Source: Rhizobiaceae bacterium
Lineage (GTDB): Bacteria > Pseudomonadota > Alphaproteobacteria > Rhizobiales > Rhizobiaceae
NCBI GenBank assembly: GCA_028865845.1
Contig: JAGWJK010000207.1
Coordinates: 1-7,108, forward strand
Reading direction: 5' to 3'
DNA: 7,108 nucleotides
A model generated the notes under the pieces. That model saw only the letters and a program-made list of their open reading frames with translations. It was not told the DNA's origin and ran no database searches. Within the stretch, counting starts at the first letter, position 1. Each line of letters opens with the position of its first letter. Positions 1 to 5,556 of the stretch are shown here, piece after piece. A program made the translations under genes and the position numbers.

Positions 1-1074
1 GAGGATGCAGGCAATCACGGTTGCCGCGTTTTCAGGCCCCATGATGGTGCAGGCCCGTTCATAGGCGCTCGGACTGACCCCAAGGGTCGAGCGCACCACC
101 ACGGCGGCCGCCATCAGCTCGCGCCAGGACGAGATGCCGCCGCCCGGGCCATACATAGCGATCTCGGGGCAGGCCTGCAGCACCATGGCAAGCGGGAAGG
201 ATTTCGGCGGTTCGACGGCAGGCCGTGGCTTAGCCTGAGGATTTTCGCCCTGCTTCGTTTCGAAGCCTGGTTCAAGATCAGAATTAGAGTCGGGGTTTGA
301 ATTCTGTATGTGACCTCCGATCTGGTGGTCATTGCCAGCCATATTTCTGAGATCTGCGAGTCTTTCCAATCGGTTGACCAATTCCTCGCGCAGCATCTCC
401 ATTTCTTCGAGCAATGGGGTGACATCACCGATCGATGCGCGACGCGGCAGGCGCATCGATATCGAGCGATAAAGCTCTTGAACCATCATCCAATCGCCCG
501 GAGCGCCCTCCCCCATCGCTGTCTCGATCAGCTTTGCGACATCGCGCCGGCACAGCGAAAGCCGCTCCTTGGCAACACGCAAGGCGCTGCGCTCCGCCTC
601 TATCTCAGCGGCGATCCGCTGGATCTCGTCGGCGCGGACAAGCAACGGCGACAGATCGAAGCCGTAGGCCTGTTCGATATCCCCTGCCCTGCCCCGGCGG
701 GCATAGCGCTTGCCGTTCGGACTGTCGCGACGGACGACTAGGCCGGCATCGACCAGGGACGCGAGATAGCGCCGCAACGTCGTCTCCGACATGCCGTGCG
801 TGCGCACCGCCAGCTGCTCATTCGACGGGAACACGATCAGGCCACCATCGGCCGCAAGCTCGTTCTTCGGATAGAAGGACAGCAATGCATTGAGGATCGA
901 AAGGGCCCGATCGGAAACGCCGAGCCCTTCCCTCGCCTCGCATACCGCGCGAAAGAGTTTCCACTTGTCGATTGATTTGTCTGCTTCGATAGTGCTCGCC
1001 CGGCGTTGGCTTGCCAACATGCCAAGCGTCATCGGCCGCCGCCCAAAGGGCGTCGTCACATGTCCGCTCTCCAT
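1..1074 (-). CDS. repC: RepC replication initiator, C-terminus cut by window edge
   Basis: RepC is the initiator protein of repABC replicons; it binds the origin, which in this family lies within repC itself, and is limiting for replication. The minus-strand frame opens with ATG at 1074 and stays open for 358 codons to the window edge, so about 50-80 C-terminal residues are probably missing. The start MESGHVTTPFGRRPMTLGML is typical of RepC, as are the DKWKLFRAVCEAREGLGVSDRALSIL-type region (residues 36-62), FPSNEQLAVRTHGMSETTLRR (82-102, winged-helix-like DNA-binding part) and DSPNGKRYARRG (117-128). Residues 147-180 look helical and charged; 250-290 is a polar, probably disordered linker; 293-358 begins the conserved C-terminal domain. 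A good ribosome site, GAAAGGTGA, lies 6 nt upstream of the ATG. It is the last gene of repABC, separated from repB by the antisense-RNA region. Motifs are recognised from memory of the family, without a database search. Confidence -1.
   Translation of the reverse strand, partial: MESGHVTTPFGRRPMTLGMLASQRRASTIEADKSIDKWKLFRAVCEAREGLGVSDRALSILNALLSFYPKNELAADGGLIVFPSNEQLAVRTHGMSETTLRRYLASLVDAGLVVRRDSPNGKRYARRGRAGDIEQAYGFDLSPLLVRADEIQRIAAEIEAERSALRVAKERLSLCRRDVAKLIETAMGEGAPGDWMMVQELYRSISMRLPRRASIGDVTPLLEEMEMLREELVNRLERLADLRNMAGNDHQIGGHIQNSNPDSNSDLEPGFETKQGENPQAKPRPAVEPPKSFPLAMVLQACPEIAMYGPGGGISSWRELMAAAVVVRSTLGVSPSAYERACTIMGPENAATVIACIL
241..350. other. AT-richer segment inside repC, candidate replication origin
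   Basis: By hand count about 54% of these 110 bases are A or T, clearly more than the GC-rich rest of repC. The segment encodes a low-complexity linker rich in Asn, Asp, Ser and Gln (about residues 242-278). In studied repABC plasmids the origin has been placed in an AT-rich stretch within the repC coding sequence. I infer the same role here from position and composition only; I see no clean set of iterated binding repeats. Confidence -1.
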
Positions 1075-1080
1075 TTTTCT

Positions 1081-1089
1081 TCACCTTTC
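1081..1089 (-). promoter_or_regulatory. repC ribosome binding site within a possible switch hairpin
   Basis: The minus strand reads GAAAGGTGA, ending 6 nt before the repC ATG, which fixes the start. The mRNA stretch CCTTTTGAAAGG (1095-1084) can fold into a small hairpin that hides the AAGG of this site. Further upstream a CACC (1124-1121) can pair with either GGTG at 1114-1111 or the GGTG of the ribosome site (1085-1082). Such exclusive pairings fit ctRNA control of repC, but that is inference from short complementarities. Confidence -1.
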
Positions 1090-1134
1090 AAAAGGCAAAA
1101 GAAAACCGATCACCCAAAACGGTGCCTGAGACTC

Positions 1135-1163
1135 TTGACAGGGATTCGCGGAAATGTGATTCT
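1135..1163 (+). promoter_or_regulatory. Promoter of the repABC counter-transcribed RNA
   Basis: A consensus -35 box, TTGACA (1135-1140), is followed after 17 bp by GATTCT (1158-1163), a weak -10 box matching the consensus at 3 of 6 positions and preceded by TGT. Its place in the repB-repC gap and its direction, opposite to repABC, are those of the ctRNA (incA) promoter in the family. Transcription would start near 1170. Confidence -1.
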
Positions 1164-1169
1164 CGTATT

Positions 1170-1224
1170 GCTACATATCGAGAAGGGCTTCCACGACGGC
1201 AACGTTTGGGGGCCTTTTTCTTTT
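1170..1224 (+). ncRNA. Counter-transcribed antisense RNA (ctRNA, incA-type) controlling repC
   Basis: This is a small RNA of roughly 50-55 nt read on the plus strand, antisense to the repB-repC leader. It is bounded by a TTGACA promoter and a hairpin with a T tract. In repABC plasmids such RNAs pair with the repC leader, reduce repC expression and act as an incompatibility factor. The predicted shape is a single-stranded 5' tail (about 1170-1183) and a 3' stem-loop that is also the terminator. The stem uses two U-G pairs on the plus strand; on the minus strand these become A-C mismatches, which supports the plus-strand RNA as the folded product. Identity rests on position, size and signals; the exact ends are estimated. 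Confidence -1.
1184..1224 (+). terminator. Intrinsic terminator and 3' stem-loop of the ctRNA
   Basis: The left arm AGGGCTTCCA (1184-1193) pairs with TGGGGGCCT (1207-1215), giving 9 pairs with one bulged G (1187), two G-U pairs and a 13-nt loop. A T-rich tail, TTTTTCTTTT (1215-1224), follows directly. This is a standard Rho-independent terminator on the plus strand. Confidence -1.
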
Positions 1225-1237
1225 GCGGATTCGTCTC

Positions 1238-2257
1238 CTATTTCGTTTCGGTCCGTCCCGCCTCGCGAGACTCGGCGAGATATTCCTCGTGCAGATTTTC
1301 GATGCGACCCAGAAGGTAGCTGACGAAATCGTCGGGAACTGACTTCGTGAATGTGAGCTTGGTCCCGGCCTTGGCGTAGTTCACCCGCGCGAGAATCAGT
1401 CCCTTCGACATCACGTCCTGCGTATGTTCAGGCGTCACCGCCGAGGCACCATCGTTCTTCGAAAGCGCGGCGAGAACAGCCGCGAACCTGTCGTCGCTCG
1501 AAAGCTGGCGGCCGACAGATGCAGCGAAGGCTTTCTCCGCCAGTTGCGCGGCATCCTTCTTTGCGCTCCAATGCTCGGCAAGTTGCGCCCAACGCCGGCG
1601 CCCGGTTTCAGGCGCAGCACCAATCCTCTCCAGAACCGGCCTTGGAAAAGCTTTGGCGAGCTGAAGCATCTCCGATACGTGCGACTTGCCCGTCGCGAGC
1701 GAGGCGCAGATGACTTCGCGCTTGAAACCCGCCTGCTCCTGGCTCAGCGCGAAAACGCACTTCTCGATGAAAGACAGGTCGTCGCGATTGGCGTTTTCTT
1801 CACCCTGGATGACGATCGCCTGTTCATCCGTCAGATCGCGGACGATGGCCTTGAACTTGATTCCGAGAAGCTTTGCCGCAGCCAGACGGCGACGGCCGAA
1901 GACGATCTGAAACTTACCGCTGGCGCCATTGACGGGCCGAACCATGCCCGGCGTCGTCTGGCCGTGCTCGCGCATCGACTGCACCAGTTCCTGCAGCTTG
2001 TCGGGCTCGTAGGCGCCATCGAAGCGGTCCGGAATGTGCGACGGAGCAACCGCGTCCACATCAAGTTCGATGATGTGATCGGCGCCGCTGAGCAGCTTGT
2101 CGGCCAGCTCGCCGCGTTCCTGCAGCTGGCGGACGCTTGCCGCCACTTTCAGAAGATGCGGGGAACTCGACGGCGCAGGCAAAGGTGCTGCGGGCACAGT
2201 CTGTGCCGGGCCGACGAGCAGATTGGCGAACATGCCCTTGGAGTCTTTTCTGCTCAT
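1238..2257 (-). CDS. repB: RepB, ParB-family centromere-binding partition protein
   Basis: RepB binds the plasmid parS sites and works with the RepA ATPase to segregate plasmid copies; it also helps RepA repress the operon. From ATG 2257 it has 339 residues. Visible parts are a Pro/Ala/Ser-rich N-terminus (17-33), a ParB nuclease-like domain (about 62-157) with GRRRLAAAKLLG (121-132) in the ParB arginine-motif position and ENANRDDLS (155-163), and a helix-turn-helix region (about 177-205, with LATGKSHVSEMLQLAKAFP). A charged C-terminal part probably dimerises. ATG 2257 overlaps the repA stop as ATGA, a sign of translational coupling, and gives the family-like start MSRKD. An in-frame ATG at 2269 would add four residues and has a GGAG close upstream, so it cannot be excluded. 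The gene ends with TAG at 1238, just beyond the ctRNA terminator. Confidence -1.
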   Translation of the reverse strand: MSRKDSKGMFANLLVGPAQTVPAAPLPAPSSSPHLLKVAASVRQLQERGELADKLLSGADHIIELDVDAVAPSHIPDRFDGAYEPDKLQELVQSMREHGQTTPGMVRPVNGASGKFQIVFGRRRLAAAKLLGIKFKAIVRDLTDEQAIVIQGEENANRDDLSFIEKCVFALSQEQAGFKREVICASLATGKSHVSEMLQLAKAFPRPVLERIGAAPETGRRRWAQLAEHWSAKKDAAQLAEKAFAASVGRQLSSDDRFAAVLAALSKNDGASAVTPEHTQDVMSKGLILARVNYAKAGTKLTFTKSVPDDFVSYLLGRIENLHEEYLAESREAGRTETK

Positions 2258-3429
2258 TCGCGCCCCCATGCTCTCCAGAGAAGTTCTTCGATTTCAGCGT
2301 TGGCGGCGTTGATCGATTCGATGGCGCGGTCATAGGTTTTGGGAGCGGAGAACCGCGCCCGCTGCACCTCGTAAAGGCTCTGCTTCCATGTCAGCGCATC
2401 CGCGACCGCGGTCGATTTGATGACGGAATTGAGCAGCAGATCCTCGCCGAACACCTGTCGCATCAGCGCCGTCATATTGGCTTGTGGATGGTCGTTCGGC
2501 TCAAATTTCGTAATGAGGAATTTGGCGAAATCCCATTGCGCCGTCGTGCCTACCTGTTCGAGGACCTGCATGTAGGACCCGGCAAGCTCCAGGAACTTCG
2601 CCGTCGAATCGACATCAAGCATATGCGCGGGAACGGGTATGAGAACCCCTGTCGCCGCAGTCAGCGACGACAGCGTCAGAAAGTTCAGCGACGGGGCGGA
2701 ATCCATCAAGATGACATCATAGCGATCCGCCACCTGTTCCAACGCCTGTGCGACGCGCAGCAGGAAGCCGGTGCCGCCGGAATTGCGCATCTCCAACGCC
2801 ACGGCGGTTTCGAATTCCGAAAGCTCCAGGCCGGCGCAGATGACGTCGAAGCCGGCGATGTGTGTGCTGTGGATCGTCTGTTCGGTCGGGATTGGGTCGT
2901 TGAAGCGAATGGCGGAATAGAGCGTATCCCCGCTCCTGTAGTCGAAATCGGGCAGGCTGCCGTGCAGGCTGGTGAGCGAGGCCTGAGGGTCTAGATCGAC
3001 CGCGAGCACGCGATATCCCCTCAAGGCCAGATAATGGCCGAGATGAATCGTCGTCGATGTCTTGCTGGAGCCGCCCTTGAAATTTGTAACCGCGATGATC
3101 TGGCATTGCTCATCGCCAACGCGGCGTGGGTTCATCCATTTCTTGCGGCCGTTCTTGGCAAGGTGCATCCGCAACTCGAGCACCTGTTCCATCGAATAGA
3201 GCCGACGGCCGGATGCGATCTCAGGCGCCGGTCCGTGATCCTTGAGCGACACCTGTCTGATATAGGCCTCGGTTACGTTCAGCAGCGCCGCGACTTCCGA
3301 GGAGGTAAATTTCCGCATCGTCCGACGCGCGTCGGGCGGGAACTGTGCAAGGCTGAGATTGCTCAGGGCGACGTCCAGCTTCGCAGAAAATGTCTGCATG
3401 AACGCCATGCTGCTTAGATGTCGTGTCAC
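2254..3429 (-). CDS. repA: RepA, ParA-type Walker ATPase for plasmid partition and autorepression
   Basis: RepA is the partition ATPase of repABC replicons; it moves RepB-parS complexes over the nucleoid and represses its own operon. With a GTG start at 3429 it has 391 residues. An N-terminal winged-helix or MerR-like DNA-binding part (about 38-80, FTSSEVAALLNVTEAYIRQ) precedes the ParA domain. That domain holds the deviant Walker A KGGSSKTS (118-125), the A' motif VDLDPQAS (about 144-151) and Walker B VILMDSAP (about 239-246). GTG 3429 is chosen because GGAG (3439-3436) sits 6 nt upstream. An in-frame TTG at 3441 has no visible ribosome site; ATGs at 3408 and 3399 would shorten the protein by 7 or 10 residues and are more weakly preceded. 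It is the first gene of the operon, and its TGA overlaps the repB ATG. The family assignment is very secure; the start is less so. Confidence -1.
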   Translation of the reverse strand: MTRHLSSMAFMQTFSAKLDVALSNLSLAQFPPDARRTMRKFTSSEVAALLNVTEAYIRQVSLKDHGPAPEIASGRRLYSMEQVLELRMHLAKNGRKKWMNPRRVGDEQCQIIAVTNFKGGSSKTSTTIHLGHYLALRGYRVLAVDLDPQASLTSLHGSLPDFDYRSGDTLYSAIRFNDPIPTEQTIHSTHIAGFDVICAGLELSEFETAVALEMRNSGGTGFLLRVAQALEQVADRYDVILMDSAPSLNFLTLSSLTAATGVLIPVPAHMLDVDSTAKFLELAGSYMQVLEQVGTTAQWDFAKFLITKFEPNDHPQANMTALMRQVFGEDLLLNSVIKSTAVADALTWKQSLYEVQRARFSAPKTYDRAIESINAANAEIEELLWRAWGRE

Positions 3430-3435
3430 AGCTTT

Positions 3436-3439
3436 CTCC
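3436..3439 (-). promoter_or_regulatory. repA ribosome binding site supporting a GTG start
   Basis: The minus strand reads GGAGAAAGCTGTG. The GGAG core lies 6 nt before GTG 3429, an ideal spacing, while no other nearby in-frame start codon has a comparable site. Confidence -1.
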
Positions 3440-3499
3440 AAATTGTGGTCACGTTATTAAGCGCCCGTATGGTTAAGTTTGCGTGAAGGTCTCTGAAAT

Positions 3500-3549
3500 T
3501 ACGCTAAAGGCCGCTATTGCGAAAATTTAGCGTAGTTAGAAAGTAGCGT
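3500..3549. promoter_or_regulatory. Candidate RepA operator with overlapping weak repABC promoter
   Basis: A perfect 9-bp inverted repeat, TACGCTAAA (3500-3508) and TTTAGCGTA (3526-3534), has a 17-bp spacer. The core TAGCGT recurs at 3544-3549, 16 bp after its copy at 3528-3533, so at least three half-sites lie roughly helically phased about 70 bp upstream of repA. Within it, the minus strand offers TTTTCG, a 16-bp spacer and CGTAAT as a poor sigma-70-like promoter that an operator-bound RepA would block. In this family RepA, aided by RepB, represses the operon from sites near the promoter. The repeats are seen directly; the operator and promoter roles are inferred. Confidence -1.
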
Positions 3550-3586
3550 GATTCTACCGAGGCCGACAACCACGGTGGAGCCGGCA

Positions 3587-3602
3587 GTTCCCCGCGGGGA
3601 AC
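3587..3602. promoter_or_regulatory. parS centromere site 1
   Basis: GTTCCCCGCGGGGAAC is a perfect 16-bp palindrome that matches the repABC parS consensus GTTNNNNGCNNNNAAC at every fixed base. It lies about 160 bp upstream of the repA start, a known location for parS in the family. RepB is the expected binder. Confidence -1.
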
Positions 3603-3630
3603 TTTTCCCCAAACACGCCCCAAAGACAGA

Positions 3631-3646
3631 GTTCCCCGCGGGGAAT
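3631..3646. promoter_or_regulatory. parS centromere site 2, one end base altered
   Basis: GTTCCCCGCGGGGAAT repeats site 1 in the same orientation 44 bp away, with the last base T instead of C. The intervening 28 bp are C- and A-rich on this strand. Paired or clustered parS sites are normal for RepB loading; 44 bp puts the two on nearly the same helix face (about four turns). Confidence -1.
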
Positions 3647-3659
3647 CCTCCTCGGAAAT

Positions 3660-3680
3660 ATATCTTTGAAAAGAAGATAT
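3660..3680. repeat. AT-rich inverted repeat beside parS
   Basis: ATATCTT (3660-3666) and AAGATAT (3674-3680) form perfect 7-bp arms around a 7-bp centre, 14 bp beyond parS site 2. No T tract follows on the plus strand, so it does not look like a plus-strand terminator. It could be a protein-binding site linked to the partition region; the function is unknown. Confidence -1.
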
Positions 3681-3700
3681 GGCGGACAATTGGCGCTTCT

Positions 3701-3722
3701 GAAATCGGGACGGAACGATTTC
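3701..3722. repeat. Short inverted repeat GAAATCG/CGATTTC
   Basis: GAAATCG (3701-3707) and CGATTTC (3716-3722) are perfect 7-bp arms around an 8-bp centre. With the repeat at 3660-3680 and the parS pair it makes a run of dyad symmetries in about 140 bp. The role is unknown. Confidence -1.
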
Positions 3723-4173
3723 CACCGATCAAAATTCTCTGCGCCGATCTGTAACGGGACAATCTCCATCTGCCGCCGGACGAAAGGTCCAAGGGGAATT
3801 CCGCCAACTCATGGCTCGTCAGGAGACGTCATATCGGAAGCCGCGATTCAAGTCCCGTTTCAAACGCCGATCTTGAGTGAATCACATCTTATCGCGCAGT
3901 ATTAAGTCCGACGTCACAGAACTTCAGACAAGGGCAGGGGCAGGGACTTGCGACTCCACCACACCTTCCCTCCGCACAATGAAACTTGCGTGTTTGATTT
4001 CGCGGTCGCCCCAAATATGGATCATGGCGAAGAGCGATAAGGCGGATAGTTCATGCAGCAGATGAGTCTGCCGCATCCGCAGCAAGAGATAACGACAGCC
4101 ACCTCGCCCTCACCCCTTTTGCCAATCGCTCAAGATGCCGCCGCCGTTATGCCGCCGGTGACATCAACACCGT
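3723..4173. other. Non-coding gap between plasmid backbone and sugar-uptake genes
   Basis: I see no convincing gene here. Open frames are short, lack good ribosome sites and give unfamiliar, low-complexity proteins. There is no tRNA, insertion sequence end or clear terminator. The hexamer GACGTC followed by A occurs at 3825-3831 and 3910-3916 without an obvious partner. Downstream of the ROK gene (4174 leftward) there are GC-rich repeats such as GCCGCCGTTATGCCGCC, but no T tract on the minus strand to make a terminator. Confidence -1.
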
Positions 4174-5361
4174 CTATCCGTTCCCGACTGTCCCGCTCGA
4201 CGTCTCGAAATCGAAGAATTTCTGGGTAACCAGGGCCGCGGCGCCACGGGCCCAGGAATTGTCCTCCCAGTCCGGCAGCAGCGGCGGCGCGGTGCGAAAC
4301 GTGTGCTTGCTCATCGTCGATCGCAACGGATGCAGCAAGGCCTCGCCAAACGACACGGCCTCGCCGCCGACGACGATCACTTCGGGATCGGTGACGTTGA
4401 CGAGATTGGCGAGCGCCTTGCCGATGCCGACACCGGCCTGTTCGAGAATGGACGTCACCAGAGGATCGCGGTCACCCATGGCGCCAAGCATCTCCGGCAG
4501 GCCGTGGCCCGCCCCGAGTTCGGCAGCGGCCCGCCAGGTCCGCAACATCGCCGGCTCCGAATAATAGGCCATGAGACACCCGCGCTTGCCACATTCGCAT
4601 TGGCGCCCGTCTTCCTCATAAAGCGTGTGGCCGAACTTGCCGGCAGCCCCGTTGGCGCCACGATAGAGTTTGCCTTCGATGATGATGGCGCAGCTTATGC
4701 CGACGCCGATCGCGAGCACCGCCATGTTGCGATGCTGGCGGCCAAGACCGAAGAGCTGCTGGGCGATCGCATAAGCATTGGTATCGTCCTCCAGCCATAC
4801 CGGCACCTTCACTCGCTGCGCCAACATGCGTGCGAGCGGCACGTTGTCCCAGTCGAAGCGATGGCTGCGCACGCAGACAGCCTGTTCGTTGTCGATCACA
4901 CCGGGCATGGAAATACCGACGCCGGCGAGCAGCGCGTTCGGACGGTTTGCCGCTTCGACAAGGGTGGGGATGGCTTCGGCGAGGGCGAGGGCGACGTTTT
5001 CAGGATCACGGTCGGCGAGGGCGAGCCGCATCGAGGCCAGCGGATTTGTCGCCAGGTCTGTCACCACACATTCGACGGAACCGACCATCAGCTTGAAGCC
5101 GATCGCGAGACCATTGGCATAGTTGATCTCGACCGGGATCGGCCGACGACCGGAAAGACCCGACACCGCCTTGCCTTCGGTCACATGACCTTCCTCGATC
5201 AGATCGGCAATGACGAAGGTCACGGCAGCCGGACTGAGGCCGGTGATCGTTGCGATCTCGGCACGACTTCTCGCACCTTCTCGCCGCAGCAGGTTGAGGA
5301 TCAGCCGCCTGTTCATGGCTCTGGAGGTGCTCTGGTCGCCTTTCAATTTCATTCCGTCCAT
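4174..5361 (-). CDS. ROK-family (NagC/XylR-type) transcriptional regulator
   Basis: This is a predicted sugar-responsive regulator of 395 residues, the usual length for ROK regulators. An N-terminal winged helix-turn-helix (about 12-75: NRRLILNLLRREGARSRAEI, then TGLSPAAVTFVIADLIEEG) is followed by a ROK domain. Seen in order are GVGISMPGVID (147-157), EDDTNAY (191-197), the glycine-rich AIGVGISCAI (217-226) and the zinc motif with H245 and CECGKRGC (255-262, cysteines 255, 257 and 262). No N-terminal DxGxT phosphate-binding motif is visible, so it is a regulator, not a kinase. Two usual ROK sugar-site glutamates appear replaced: GKFGH instead of GExGH, and GCLM instead of GCLE. ATG 5361 has only a weak AAGAA upstream; ATG 5352 (residue 4) is a good alternative with GGACGGA before it. 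It is divergent from the transporter genes and probably represses them, with the transported sugar or a derivative as ligand. The ligand is not identifiable. Confidence -1.
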   Translation of the reverse strand: MDGMKLKGDQSTSRAMNRRLILNLLRREGARSRAEIATITGLSPAAVTFVIADLIEEGHVTEGKAVSGLSGRRPIPVEINYANGLAIGFKLMVGSVECVVTDLATNPLASMRLALADRDPENVALALAEAIPTLVEAANRPNALLAGVGISMPGVIDNEQAVCVRSHRFDWDNVPLARMLAQRVKVPVWLEDDTNAYAIAQQLFGLGRQHRNMAVLAIGVGISCAIIIEGKLYRGANGAAGKFGHTLYEEDGRQCECGKRGCLMAYYSEPAMLRTWRAAAELGAGHGLPEMLGAMGDRDPLVTSILEQAGVGIGKALANLVNVTDPEVIVVGGEAVSFGEALLHPLRSTMSKHTFRTAPPLLPDWEDNSWARGAAALVTQKFFDFETSSGTVGNG

Positions 5362-5364
5362 TTC

Positions 5365-5381
5365 TTAATTTTGTAAATTAA
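5365..5381. promoter_or_regulatory. AT-rich palindrome, candidate ROK operator
   Basis: TTAATTTTGTAAATTAA is a perfect palindrome with 7-bp arms around TGT. It starts 4 bp upstream of the regulator's ATG and ends 4 bp before the possible plus-strand -35 box. Known ROK repressors (NagC, Mlc, XylR) bind AT-rich palindromes near their targets. A protein bound here could block both the regulator gene and the divergent transporter promoter. The dyad is seen; the binder is inferred. Confidence -1.
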
Positions 5382-5384
5382 TTA

Positions 5385-5412
5385 TTGCACCCGGTTTGGA
5401 TATATGCATAAC
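5385..5412 (+). promoter_or_regulatory. Possible promoter for the transporter operon
   Basis: TTGCAC (5385-5390) is followed, after 16 bp, by CATAAC (5407-5412), matching the sigma-70 boxes at 3 and 4 of 6 positions. It adjoins the palindrome at 5365-5381. If used, it gives a 5' leader of about 210 nt. A closer TTGACG at 5489 lacks a reasonable -10 box, so the true promoter is uncertain. Confidence -1.
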
Positions 5413-5502
5413 TTCCCCTGCCGATCAACATCCGGCTCGTGTGAAGGCACGAAGAAGTCAGAACATACGTCTACATGGTTTCGTGAACTTGACGACCCGG
5501 GC

Positions 5503-5511
5503 AGCGCTTCC
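5503..5511. promoter_or_regulatory. LacI-operator-like site 1 (left arm of a 9-bp inverted repeat)
   Basis: AGCGCTTCC is the exact reverse complement of GGAAGCGCT at 5557-5565. Each contains the palindrome AGCGCT with a central CG, the hallmark of LacI-family operators. This copy is the less symmetric one (CAGCGCTT). It lies about 120 bp upstream of the binding-protein ATG. Confidence -1.
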
Positions 5512-5556
5512 ACGCCGCCGCGGATAGGTTTCTGCGACCATGAATTCGGGACACAC

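Noticed and set aside
1424..2335. Long plus-strand open frame opposite repB
   Set aside because: It is the antisense image of a GC-rich gene. repB on the other strand has clear ParB motifs, while this frame gives an arginine-rich product without known motifs.
2137..2994. Long plus-strand open frame opposite repA
   Set aside because: It is antisense to the conserved ParA domain, has no ribosome site, and its product has no recognisable domain.
3076..3111. Possible defect in the RepA Walker A motif (KGGSSKTS rather than KGGSGKTT)
   Set aside because: The deviant motif needs KGGxxKT/S. Both lysines and the hydroxyl residue are present, and as I recall KGGSSKTS is common among repABC RepA proteins.
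3514..3807. A minus-strand open frame of 97 codons across the parS region
   Set aside because: It overlaps the parS palindromes and the candidate operator. Its recurring Pro-Ala-Gly-Asn and Pro-Arg-Gly-Thr pieces are just the translated parS repeat, and the protein is unlike any family I know.
3979..4065. A 28-codon frame starting ATG AAA CTT GCG in the gap
   Set aside because: It has no ribosome site, no membrane helix or known motif, and its cysteine- and serine-rich end looks random.
4303..5376. Plus-strand open frame of 357 codons opposite the ROK gene
   Set aside because: The product is rich in His, Asp, Arg and Gly, typical of a shadow frame, whereas the minus strand shows complete ROK motifs.
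5437..5452. Small TCGTG/CACGA inverted repeat in the transporter leader
   Set aside because: Five-bp arms around six bases are expected by chance in a leader of this length, and no T tract or ribosome site adjoins.
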